Shown here: positions 7,823 to 14,750 of the stretch, piece by piece
Layout of the letters: each line of letters opens with the position of its first letter
Numbering within the stretch: the first letter of the stretch is position 1
Assembly (NCBI GenBank): GCA_052387335.1
Contig: JBQTJH010000168.1
Span: 1-20,107 of the forward strand
Length of the DNA: 20,107 bases
DNA from: Panacagrimonas sp052387335
GTDB lineage: Bacteria; Pseudomonadota; Gammaproteobacteria; Nevskiales; Nevskiaceae
Reading direction: 5' to 3'
Translations under genes and position numbers: made by a program
Notes under the pieces: generated by a model
Told to the model about the DNA's origin: nothing
The model's database searches: none
Seen by the model: only the letters and a program-made list of their open reading frames with translations

Positions 7823-7832
7823 GCACAGACCC

Positions 7833-8831
7833 TCAGCTCGCGTCCTGAAGACCAACGAAAGCCCCTCCATTCTCTGAACACAGAATACGCATCAGACTGG
7901 CGAAGCGGATGCCCGTGGGCCCAATGCCCCCGCTCTGCGCGTATTGCGTCGGAAAGCCTACGCCGTGGATGCGCGCGCGCGGCACACCACGGGCGTCCTT
8001 GGGATTGATGCGCCGGATGCGCGTGACCACGTCGTCAATCGAGCTGCCGGTGAACTCGTCGCCGAGCACGTAGATTGAAATCTTCTTGCCGGGTTCCGCA
8101 AAAGCGCGGATGGCGCGCTCGATGCCTTCGACCGGGCTGGAATCCGAAAACGTCTTCCAGCTGCGCAGCGCATCGATCACCGCCTTGCGCCGACCGGGTG
8201 TGTCCGGAATCCATTGGCCGCCGCGGTAGCTGCTGAACAGGTAGTCGCCCTCGTCGCTCATCACTTGCATGCCCTTGACCGTGGGGTAGAGATCCAGGAT
8301 CTCGACCATCTTGCGCAGCATCCCAGGCCAGGCGAAGCGCTGCATCGAGCCGGAAGTATCAATGACGAAGATGATGTATTCGCTATCCACCGGGATACCG
8401 CCAACCGGAGAATCGGATTTGACGCGCACGCCCTGCGCCTGCAGGCGCCGCATCTCCTCGGTCAGGGATTGACGTGCCGCGGCCAGGCGTTGCTCTACGG
8501 TTTCGGCCACAGTCTGATCGGATTCGGTTTCGGTGGTCTTGTCCTTTAGCGAATCAGCACTCACGCGCAGCGCCGCCAGGGTGGCGCGCGCGGCTTCCAG
8601 CTCGCGCCGGGTTGCGGCCACCTCGTCCTCCATCGCCTTGCGCTTGCCCGCGGTTTGTTCTGCCAGGCGCCGTAGCTCAGCCTCTCGCGCCTGAATCTGT
8701 TCGGTGGTCTGGTCGCTGATGGTGGGCTCGGCCGACTTGCTCAGCACCAGCAGCAGCACGATGGCACCAAATCCGCAGCAGATGCAGTCGAGGAAAGACA
8801 AGCCAAACACCTCGACGTCGCGGCGTCTCAT
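7833..8831 (-). CDS. Membrane-anchored vWA-domain protein, second copy, with FLDCICCGFGA motif
   Basis: A 332-residue protein. A basic N-terminus (MRRRD) is followed by one transmembrane helix (about 11-31) holding SFLDCICCGFGAIVLLLVL, then a coiled coil (about 40-133) and a von Willebrand factor A domain (about 150-330). The MIDAS signature is DTSGS (Asp158, Ser160, Ser162), and LGDEF (Asp258) is a probable further metal ligand. The topology is that of ExbD/TolR/MotB: N-in, one span with an Asp (15) near its start, remainder periplasmic. The ATG at 8831 is chosen because homology with the neighbouring vWA protein starts there. The frame is open to 8966, but that would overlap the other vWA gene. 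Ninety-seven nt separate the two. I infer a partner of the MotA/ExbB-type protein at 11649-12449. Confidence 0.88.
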   Translation of the reverse strand: MRRRDVEVFGLSFLDCICCGFGAIVLLLVLSKSAEPTISDQTTEQIQAREAELRRLAEQTAGKRKAMEDEVAATRRELEAARATLAALRVSADSLKDKTTETESDQTVAETVEQRLAAARQSLTEEMRRLQAQGVRVKSDSPVGGIPVDSEYIIFVIDTSGSMQRFAWPGMLRKMVEILDLYPTVKGMQVMSDEGDYLFSSYRGGQWIPDTPGRRKAVIDALRSWKTFSDSSPVEGIERAIRAFAEPGKKISIYVLGDEFTGSSIDDVVTRIRRINPKDARGVPRARIHGVGFPTQYAQSGGIGPTGIRFASLMRILCSENGGAFVGLQDAS

Positions 8832-8928
8832 GCACGACCCCGCGAAGTGCAAGCAGCGGGCAAGCGGCAAGAGACACGCAGCCGCCGGATACGACGCACG
8901 CTTTGTCGGGCTGTGCAGGTCCCGGCTG

Positions 8929-10014
8929 TCATGGCCAATCCCTCGACGGCTCCAGAAACGCGCCACCCGACAGTCGCGCCAGCTGCCAGAACGCGCTTGC
9001 CGCGCGCGGATCGCCTTCCATCGGCAGCAGGATCACATTGATCGGCACGTCGCGACGCAGACTGGAGGTGGCTTCATTGAAATATTTCAGCCGATCACGA
9101 CCGCTGACCACGCCGCCGCGCGGCGTCTGTCCCTGCGTCGGCAGGCCGTCGGTAATCAGATAGACATTGTCCGGTGCCGGGCTCAGGCCGTTCATGGCCT
9201 GGAATGCGCGCACCAGGCTGGTACCGCCGGCGGGTGCGGTCTTGCGCAGCGCGCGCATGGGCTCGTCCAGACCGCGGCCACCCTGCGCCGGCAACCAGCC
9301 GGTGGATGAACCAGTGACCGGCTTCGCCGTTTCATTGAACACGATCATCTGGAATTGCCCGTCGGGCGGCATCTGCGCGGTGATCCAGTCGACTGTCGCC
9401 AAGGTGCGCCGCCACTTCGGCGCAGACAGTCGCGCCGACTCGCTCATATTGCGTCGCCGGAGGGCACCGACGATGGTGTCGTCGAGCATGCTGGCCGAGG
9501 CGTCCACCAGAATCAGGATGTGCCGCCCGCCGACACGCAGACCGGTCAGGTACTGACGTTGGCCCTCGCCAGACACCGTGCGCGTGGCGTTGGCCGAGGC
9601 ATCTTTGGCCGCCGCGCGCATGGCCTGCACGCGCGACTCCAGCGCCAGCAGTTCGTCCTGCAACTTCTTCATGCGCTCGTCGCGCGTGGTCGCTGCGTCC
9701 TCGGCGTCGGGCTGGGCGGCGCGCAAGACTTCGATCTGCTGACGCAGCCGCTCCGCCTCGCGCTCGGCGTTCTCGGTTTCGTTCTGATCGCGGCTCAGCG
9801 CCGCCTGCATGGTCAGCAGGTCCTGGCGTTCGTCGAGCAGCTTGTTTTCCAGCGCGTCGACCGAGGTCAGCAGGTCAAAGTTGGAGGTCAAGTCCCGATC
9901 AATGCGCGCATGGTCCACCAGCATGAACAGCAACACCGCCGCGCCAAAGCCGCAGGAGATGCAGTCCAGAAACGACAGACTGCCGGTTTCGACCTGGCGA
10001 CGGCGGCGTTTCAC
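8929..10014 (-). CDS. Membrane-anchored vWA-domain protein, first copy, with FLDCISCGFGA motif
   Basis: A 361-residue protein with the same plan as its neighbour at 7833-8831. The N-terminus is strongly basic (KRRRR), and a span at about 13-33 carries SFLDCISCGFGAAVLLFML with Asp17. A charged coiled coil follows (about 40-137), then a vWA domain (about 164-355). The MIDAS is complete by sequence: DASAS (171-175), Thr265 in GGTS and Asp289 in LITDG, so metal binding is likely. The start is GTG at 10014, 2 nt after the stop of the actin/FHA-like gene. No ATG lies nearby in frame. The two vWA proteins are diverged outside the transmembrane motif, so they are old paralogues rather than a recent duplication. 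Confidence 0.88.
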   Translation of the reverse strand: MKRRRRQVETGSLSFLDCISCGFGAAVLLFMLVDHARIDRDLTSNFDLLTSVDALENKLLDERQDLLTMQAALSRDQNETENAEREAERLRQQIEVLRAAQPDAEDAATTRDERMKKLQDELLALESRVQAMRAAAKDASANATRTVSGEGQRQYLTGLRVGGRHILILVDASASMLDDTIVGALRRRNMSESARLSAPKWRRTLATVDWITAQMPPDGQFQMIVFNETAKPVTGSSTGWLPAQGGRGLDEPMRALRKTAPAGGTSLVRAFQAMNGLSPAPDNVYLITDGLPTQGQTPRGGVVSGRDRLKYFNEATSSLRRDVPINVILLPMEGDPRAASAFWQLARLSGGAFLEPSRDWP

Positions 10015-10016
10015 GC

Positions 10017-11279
10017 TTAGGGCTCTGCCGCGTCCACCGCGATCAGTCGCAGTTCCTGGCCGCCGAAGCTGATGCGATCACCCAGCGCCAGACGGCGTGC
10101 TGAGGTGGCGGCCTCGCCGTTGACGCGCACCGAACCACCCAGCGTGTGCTCGATCACCACGCCGGTATCCGCATGCCGCAACTGCCCCGGCGCCCCGGGC
10201 AGGCAAGCCGACAGCGCGAGCGACTGACCCTGCAAGGGTAGGGCGCGTGCGTGTGCACCAATCAGGACATGCGTGGCCGCGCCCTGCTGCACCAGGCTCA
10301 GAGCCAGCGCGCGGCGCGGCAGACGCGTGACCCAGGGCAGTTCGGTCTCGCCGGTTTCGATGCGCGCGCGATGTTCGAGCGCGCCGCGTGCGGCAGCCGC
10401 GGCATCCAGGCTGATCGCCGGGGTGAACCGCGCGCTCAGTCCCGGCAACGCGGCGGCGCGTGCACTGAGCAGCACGCTGGCCTGCTGCGTGCGCGCGGCA
10501 CTCATCAGTGTCTCGGCCAGCGGATCAAGTCGCTCCGCCAGCGCGGCTTCCAGCACCTCGCGCGTCAGGCTGACACGGTGCGTGCGCCCGCCACTGTCCA
10601 TCTCCAGCACGGCGTTGCTATCGCCCGCCAGCTGTTCGATCCATTGCGGCACGCGGTCGTACAAAGCCTGCTCGGTGCTGGCGTTGTGCAGCGGATCGAA
10701 GCGCGCGTGCCGCACGTAGGCCTGCGCGATCACCGCGGCGCAGCGGTCTTGCATCGCCGCAAGACCTGGCTTGTGCTCCTCCACGCGCTGGCGCTGCAGA
10801 GCCTCGCCGCCCTGCATCCAGGTGCAGATCACGCGATGCAGCTGCACGTCGATATGCAGCACCTGCGAGGCGACGTTTACCGTGCTGCTTGCGGCAACAG
10901 CGCTGTCAACCAATCCGACGACACGGGCATCGATTGCCTGCAGCAAGCCCAGCAGCACGCCGAGCTGAGCCGGTGTGAAGCTGGCGGGTGCGGCGATGAG
11001 CAGCGGCTGCGCGCGCAGGGCTTCACCGATGGACACGAGCTGCGCGTGGGCCAGATCCGCCGCACTGCGGGCGGCGCCCAGCGGCGTCGCCAGGTTGGCA
11101 TCGAGTTGATACCAGTAGCGGTCATGTGCGCGCCGCGGATCGAGTCGCACACGTCGTCGCGCTTCATCGCCCACCACCAGCCTCCTGCCGTCGAGCGCCG
11201 CGCAGCCTGGGCTGTCCAGCAACAGGGTTTCGCCCTCAAACAGGCGCAGACCGATGTCGTTGAGTTCAAGTACGTGCAT
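10017..11279 (-). CDS. Actin/Hsp70-like protein with C-terminal FHA-like domain
   Basis: A 420-residue cytoplasmic protein with no signal or membrane span. Residues 1-130 (VLELNDIGLRLFEGETLLLDSP, RLVVGDEARRRVR, PLLIAAPASFTPAQLGVLLG, VVGLVDSAVAAS) and IDVQLHRVICTWMQGG (143-158) follow the alternating strand order of the actin/Hsp70/sugar-kinase fold. Nucleotide-binding glycines are not clearly conserved, so ATPase activity is uncertain. The last 55 residues (VRVNGEAATSARRLALGDRISFGGQELRLIAV) match the end of an FHA or FHA-like sandwich (vNG...L..GD.I.fG). The canonical GR..S..H phosphothreonine-binding motif is not seen. Its ATG lies only 7 nt from the left end of the inserted repeat element, so its original leader is interrupted. 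Likely role: cytoplasmic sensor or scaffold for the membrane complex (inference). Confidence 0.72.
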   Translation of the reverse strand: MHVLELNDIGLRLFEGETLLLDSPGCAALDGRRLVVGDEARRRVRLDPRRAHDRYWYQLDANLATPLGAARSAADLAHAQLVSIGEALRAQPLLIAAPASFTPAQLGVLLGLLQAIDARVVGLVDSAVAASSTVNVASQVLHIDVQLHRVICTWMQGGEALQRQRVEEHKPGLAAMQDRCAAVIAQAYVRHARFDPLHNASTEQALYDRVPQWIEQLAGDSNAVLEMDSGGRTHRVSLTREVLEAALAERLDPLAETLMSAARTQQASVLLSARAAALPGLSARFTPAISLDAAAAARGALEHRARIETGETELPWVTRLPRRALALSLVQQGAATHVLIGAHARALPLQGQSLALSACLPGAPGQLRHADTGVVIEHTLGGSVRVNGEAATSARRLALGDRISFGGQELRLIAVDAAEP

Positions 11280-11325
11280 GAGACTTAGGGTCTGTTGACA
11301 TATGTTTAGTCGCTGCGTTGCGAGT

Positions 11326-11410
11326 CCAAAATCCCGCCAGGCAAGGCGCGGCCGGCGAAGCTTGGTGATTCCAAGCGAGGCGGGCGCAACGCCGCATGGC
11401 GGAATTTTGG
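11326..11410. repeat. Internal hairpin 1 of the inserted element
   Basis: CCAAAATCCCGCCA (11326-11339) pairs with TGGCGGAATTTTGG (11397-11410) with one mismatch. A nested GCTTGG-TGATT-CCAAGC stem lies at 11360-11376. The long-range arms imply a large stem-loop in DNA or in read-through RNA. Confidence 0.75.
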
Positions 11411-11416
11411 CCGCAA

Positions 11417-11475
11417 CCCGATTGGGTCCCAGCGCGGGAGTGACTCAATGTCACTCCCGCGTAAGCCCAATCGGG
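11417..11475. repeat. Internal hairpin 2 of the inserted element
   Basis: A two-part cruciform. The outer stem CCCGATTGGG/CCCAATCGGG (11417-11426 with 11466-11475) encloses a perfect 12-bp stem CGCGGGAGTGAC/GTCACTCCCGCG (11433-11444 with 11450-11461) around the loop TCAAT. The internal bulges are TCCCAG and TAAG. It is very stable and could impede transcription or act as a processing site, but has no T-run for an intrinsic terminator. Confidence 0.85.
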
Positions 11476-11572
11476 GGCGGGGCCGCTTTTGCGCATCGCT
11501 GCGTTAGTCACTCCTCATGTACGGTGAGTACACCTCGTCGCTCCTTCCTTGCGCTGCGCAACGGTAGGTGCG

Positions 11573-11599
11573 GTGGGAGTGCCACAAGGGCGCTCCCAC
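11573..11599. repeat. Internal hairpin 3 of the inserted element (REP-like)
   Basis: GTGGGAGTGCC (11573-11583) pairs with GGCGCTCCCAC (11589-11599) around ACAAG, with one T-G wobble. The GTGGGAG-type stem resembles the palindromic REP sequences common in gammaproteobacteria. This is a resemblance, not an assignment. Confidence 0.7.
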
Positions 11600-11648
11600 T
11601 GCGCCGGACGGACCTCCGCCGCAGCGATCATTCATATGTCAACAGACC

Positions 11649-12449
11649 CTAGCTAGGTGATTGCAGGTTCTGGATCAAGCGCCGCTCACACAATCTTTGC
11701 GCGTCCAGCACCATGCGTTCCTGTAACTGCTGCAACTGGTACAGCAGAAACATCAGCACAATCGACAAGAGCAGCGCGACCAGGGTCGAGTTGAATGCCG
11801 TGCCCAGGCTTTCGGTGACGCCGGACAGATCGCCTTCCAGCGCACGATTGGCCTGACCCATCGCCTGGCCAATGCCCCGCACCGTGCCGATGAAGCCGAT
11901 GGACGGAATGGCCCAGGCCACGTAGCGCACCAGCGCAAGCTCGGAATCCAGACGGTCGCCGTAGCTCATGCTGGTGCGGCCGACTTCATCCGAGGCGTCC
12001 TGGATACTGCGGGTCATGCGGAAGCGGTTGAGTGCAGCCAGAAACAGCTGCGGTACCAGGCGTTCGCGATTTTCCGGGTCCAGCGCTTCTACCGCGCGTG
12101 CGTGTCCGCGCGCGTCCTCCGGCAGAATGCTTTCGCCGTCAGCCACCGCGACCAGGTTGGCGTCGAACAGACGCCGTTCCGCATTCAAATTGCGAAATTT
12201 GTATCCAATGATCGCCAACCCCCACAAGGTCAGGATGATCTCCAGCTCTTGTTCGTAGTCCTTGAGAATGACCCAGACATTGGGTTCGGAGACGTACTCG
12301 GGATTGGCTTCGGATTGCAGCTTCTGTTCTTCGAGCACCGCCGCCGCACGCGGCCGCACCACCGACAGATACGCCGCATGCACGATCACCGCGGCGATCA
12401 CCAGGGCAAAGATCTGGAATACGAACTCGAGTGGAAATTGTCGGCGCAT
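11649..12449 (-). CDS. MotA/TolQ/ExbB proton-channel family protein
   Basis: A 266-residue inner-membrane protein. The first span is at about 9-31 and a weaker hydrophobic segment lies at about 67-84. A cytoplasmic helical loop follows, then the family core: span RYVAWAIPSIGFIGTVRGIGQAM (175-197) and span VTESLGTAFNSTLVALLLSIVLMFLL (211-236). The PSIGFIGTVRGI and GTAFNSTLVALLLS motifs match the pore helices of MotA/TolQ/ExbB, which form pentamers around a dimer of an Asp-bearing single-span partner. No ordinary ExbD/TolR lies beside it; the vWA proteins at 7833-10014 are the obvious candidates. The ATG at 12449 is 5 nt after the preceding stop. Its TAG stop uses the last base of the inserted element plus the flanking TA. 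Without the insertion the stop would be TAA at the same codon. Confidence 0.92.
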   Translation of the reverse strand: MRRQFPLEFVFQIFALVIAAVIVHAAYLSVVRPRAAAVLEEQKLQSEANPEYVSEPNVWVILKDYEQELEIILTLWGLAIIGYKFRNLNAERRLFDANLVAVADGESILPEDARGHARAVEALDPENRERLVPQLFLAALNRFRMTRSIQDASDEVGRTSMSYGDRLDSELALVRYVAWAIPSIGFIGTVRGIGQAMGQANRALEGDLSGVTESLGTAFNSTLVALLLSIVLMFLLYQLQQLQERMVLDAQRLCERRLIQNLQSPS

Positions 12450-12454
12450 GGGGT

Positions 12455-12673
12455 TCAGATATCCGCGGGGAAGTCGACTTCTGCGTCTGCAGAAACTTCT
12501 TCAGAAGGCGTGAAGCTGCGTGTGTCGGTGCCGGACGCAGGCTCGGATGGCTTCGGCGTGGCGTCTTGCTGGTCCGCGGCCGGAACGTCGGGTGCAGTGT
12601 CCTGAGCATTGGCAAGACCGGCGCCAATCAGCAACAGCACTGCGATGCACAGTGCGTGCGGCGCGAATTTCAT
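12455..12673 (-). CDS. Small secreted acidic protein
   Basis: A 72-residue protein. A signal peptide MKFAPHALCIAVLLLIGAGLANA is predicted to be cleaved after residue 23. The roughly 49-residue mature part is Asp/Pro/Ala-rich and likely disordered (QDTAPDVPAADQQDATPKPS), ending in a denser segment FTPSEEVSADAEVDFPADI. The ATG at 12673 is 4 nt after the stop of the PEGA/FGE gene and 5 nt separate its stop from the channel gene. This spacing strongly supports it as a real gene despite its size. The frame is open upstream to 12733, but that would overlap the preceding gene. Function is unknown; it is probably a periplasmic accessory of the complex. Confidence 0.8.
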   Translation of the reverse strand: MKFAPHALCIAVLLLIGAGLANAQDTAPDVPAADQQDATPKPSEPASGTDTRSFTPSEEVSADAEVDFPADI

Positions 12674-12677
12674 GCAC

Positions 12678-14750
12678 TTATTCCGCATAACGCGCCACCC
12701 TGAATCCCAGATCGGGCCGTGCCTCACGCCCACCTTCGCGATACGCCAGACGCAGTTCGATCAAGCGGCCATGTAGCCAGCTCGACCCGCGGATCACACG
12801 GTCCGCACTGCCGGCAGGACCGAAGGGATCAAGCGCTTCCGGCGGGTTGATCGGCATGGCGGCGTCGTAGGCGTCGTGCACCCACTCGGCAACATTGCCG
12901 CCCATATCGAATAGGCCCAGTGCATCGGGCGCAAAGCTGCGCACAGGGCTGGCAGCGGCATAGCTATCCTCGTAGCCGGCGATGACCTGCGCGGCCAATC
13001 CTTCCGCGAGTGGATCGGCGAAGTTGCCGGATTTCGGCGGCGGCGGCAGGCCCGAGCCCCAGGGAAAGCGCAGCGCGCGTCCGCCGGCAAAACGTGCGGC
13101 CCATTCCCATTCGGCTTCGCTGGGCAGGCGGTATCCAGTGGTCACCGGCTGCGCCAGCACCAGGTTGCCGCCTTCTTCAACATAAGCGGGTGGCAGGCCT
13201 TCCTGCTGCGACAGCCAGTTGCAGTAGCGCACTGCATCCGTCCAGCTGACACGCGCTACTGGCTGGTTTTCGTTGTCCAGGGTTTCACGACGGATGATGC
13301 CGGAGGAGTGCGAGGGCTGATAACGACGGAACTGCGCGTTGGTGGTTTCCGTTGTTGCCAGATAGAACGCCCGCGTCAGCTTGACGGGACGTTGCGCCTC
13401 GTTGGTCTGGCGACCCTGCTCGCCGCGCGGCGTTCCCATACGAAAGCTGCCGGGTTGAATCAGCACCAGATCCGGGCCTTTGCTGCCGGCGACGCGCGCG
13501 GGCAGACGTTCTGCACGAGCCTCGGCCTCGCTCTTGAGACGCACGACTACACTCTGTTCGAACCCAGGCCGCGGGGTGACGCTGCCGGTGTAGGGCGCGA
13601 AGCCCGCTTTGCTGACTTCGACACGATGCGCGGTGGCGGTCAGTTCCAGGCGCGTGCTTGAGGCGTCGATCACGCGGCCGTCCACCTTGAGCTGCGCATC
13701 GGCCGGTTGGATGTCGAATGTCACCGGTCCCAGGATCGGCTCCAGGCTTACCCGCAGCTCCTGCGACTGCTCGGCTTGCACCTGGACCTCGCGCTGAGTC
13801 GGTCGATGGCCCGGTGCCGAGAGCTTCACGATGTGAGTCGTGCCTGGGGTCAGCCCCAGGTCCATCGGCGTCTGACCGCGAAGTGCGCCTGCCACTGTGA
13901 CGGTCGCGCCCGCAGGTTCACTGCTGAGCCTGATCACGCCCTGCGCCGGTGTCAGCGTGACCGTGGGCAGCTGCAAGGATTCATTGGCGATGACCTGGAT
14001 CGCATCTCGCCAGGTGGCGTAGCCGGCCAGCTGCAATTTCAACTCGTGCATGCCTGCGCCTAGCTCCAGCGTCTGCGGTGTGCGGCCCATATTTTGACCG
14101 TCGACGAGAATATCGGCGCCGACCGGACGCGAATCCAGACTCACCGGCGCCCAGCCGGGTTGAAGTTCCACCTTCAGGGTCTGCTCGATGCCGCCACCCT
14201 CGATCTGCAACTGCGCCTCATACGCCTGATACCGCGGCGCTCGCAGCAACAGCTGATGCGTGCCTGGCGAAAGTTCCAAGGCTTGCAGCGGACTGGTGCC
14301 GCGCGGATTGCCGTCTATGAACACCTCGGCGACCGGATCGGAGATCAGATTCAGCTTTCCGGGCAGACGCTGCAGTTCGAAGCTGAAACTCTGTTGCGCG
14401 CTGTCGCCGACCTCGAAGCTGGCCTCAAGCGGCTGATACCCCTCGGCCTGCGCACGGACAAGGTAGTCACCCGGAAGCAGCAGGTAACTCGAACCCAGCG
14501 CAAAGCCGATGCCGCCGTCCACGTCGAGTGCAGCCGCGACCGGCGTGGTCTGAATCTGCACCGAGCGCGCGAGCACAAAGAACAGCAGCGACACGCCGAC
14601 AAATACACCCAGGCCACCCAGGCTGATCCACAACGCAGAGACGCGGCGACGCGCAGGCGCGAGGGTGTCTGCGGCAGCTCGATAGGGCACGGGCGCAATA
14701 CGCGCATCCGTGGCATCGAGCCGCGGTTCGGCCCGCGAAGTTTCGGTCAC
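12678..14750 (-). CDS. PEGA-repeat protein with C-terminal FGE-sulfatase-like (SUMF1/EgtB/PvdO) domain
   Basis: A 690-residue type II membrane protein: a cytoplasmic tail of about 38 residues, a span at 40-61, then periplasmic. Residues about 65-405 hold four or five PEGA-type beta repeats. Their hallmarks are SDPVAEVFIDGNPRGTSPLQ, SRPVGADILVDGQNMGRTP, SSEPAGATVTVAGALRGQTP and QPADAQLKVDGRVI. Residues about 425-690 form an FGE-like domain with FRMGT, NAQFRRY, VSWTDAVRYCNWLS, RLPSEAEWEWAAR, GLFDMGGNVAEWV, RVIRGSSW and GFRVARY. The paired cysteines that bind copper in true formylglycine-generating enzymes are missing after RGSSW; Cys510 is the only Cys in the domain. It is therefore probably a binding or structural version. 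The GTG at 14750 overlaps the upstream TGA by 4 nt. Confidence 0.9.
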   Translation of the reverse strand: MTETSRAEPRLDATDARIAPVPYRAAADTLAPARRRVSALWISLGGLGVFVGVSLLFFVLARSVQIQTTPVAAALDVDGGIGFALGSSYLLLPGDYLVRAQAEGYQPLEASFEVGDSAQQSFSFELQRLPGKLNLISDPVAEVFIDGNPRGTSPLQALELSPGTHQLLLRAPRYQAYEAQLQIEGGGIEQTLKVELQPGWAPVSLDSRPVGADILVDGQNMGRTPQTLELGAGMHELKLQLAGYATWRDAIQVIANESLQLPTVTLTPAQGVIRLSSEPAGATVTVAGALRGQTPMDLGLTPGTTHIVKLSAPGHRPTQREVQVQAEQSQELRVSLEPILGPVTFDIQPADAQLKVDGRVIDASSTRLELTATAHRVEVSKAGFAPYTGSVTPRPGFEQSVVVRLKSEAEARAERLPARVAGSKGPDLVLIQPGSFRMGTPRGEQGRQTNEAQRPVKLTRAFYLATTETTNAQFRRYQPSHSSGIIRRETLDNENQPVARVSWTDAVRYCNWLSQQEGLPPAYVEEGGNLVLAQPVTTGYRLPSEAEWEWAARFAGGRALRFPWGSGLPPPPKSGNFADPLAEGLAAQVIAGYEDSYAAASPVRSFAPDALGLFDMGGNVAEWVHDAYDAAMPINPPEALDPFGPAGSADRVIRGSSWLHGRLIELRLAYREGGREARPDLGFRVARYAE

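Larger units (their letters stand above)
11286..11651. mobile_element. Miniature inverted-repeat element (MITE-like), TA-flanked, non-coding
   Basis: The ends TAGGGTCTGTTGACATATG (11286-11304) and its exact reverse complement (11633-11651) bound a 366-bp segment. Read without the TA at each end it is a 362-bp element with 17-bp perfect termini and a TA target duplication. No transposase is encoded; short ORFs inside are composition artefacts. The interior is made of hairpins. TA duplication is typical of IS630/Tc1-mariner-type transposition and occurs in some IS5 subgroups, so the parent family is uncertain. It lies between the MotA/ExbB-like gene and the actin/FHA-like gene and completes the TAG stop of the former. 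It accounts for the only stretch longer than 300 bases without a gene. Confidence 0.88.

Noticed and set aside
8832..8966. N-terminal extension of the second vWA protein to 8966
   Set aside because: It would overlap the first vWA gene, and the shared membrane motif begins just after the ATG at 8831.
7833..10014. MoxR/DUF58-vWA type cluster
   Set aside because: No AAA+ MoxR ATPase or DUF58 gene is nearby, and the vWA proteins have a different N-terminal membrane motif.
11288..11310. TTGACA in the element's termini as an outward promoter
   Set aside because: The hexamer points into the element at both ends, and no -10-like box lies at the right distance.
11302..11652. Possible transposase ORF inside the inserted element
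   Set aside because: 116 codons of low-complexity Arg/Ser/Gly sequence crossing the hairpins, with no DDE-type or other transposase motif.
7833..12449. Assignment to Zorya defence or Tol-Pal
   Set aside because: A MotA-like gene is present, but there is no OmpA-like ZorB, no ZorC/ZorD helicase, and no TolA, TolB or Pal. The partner genes are vWA and PEGA proteins.
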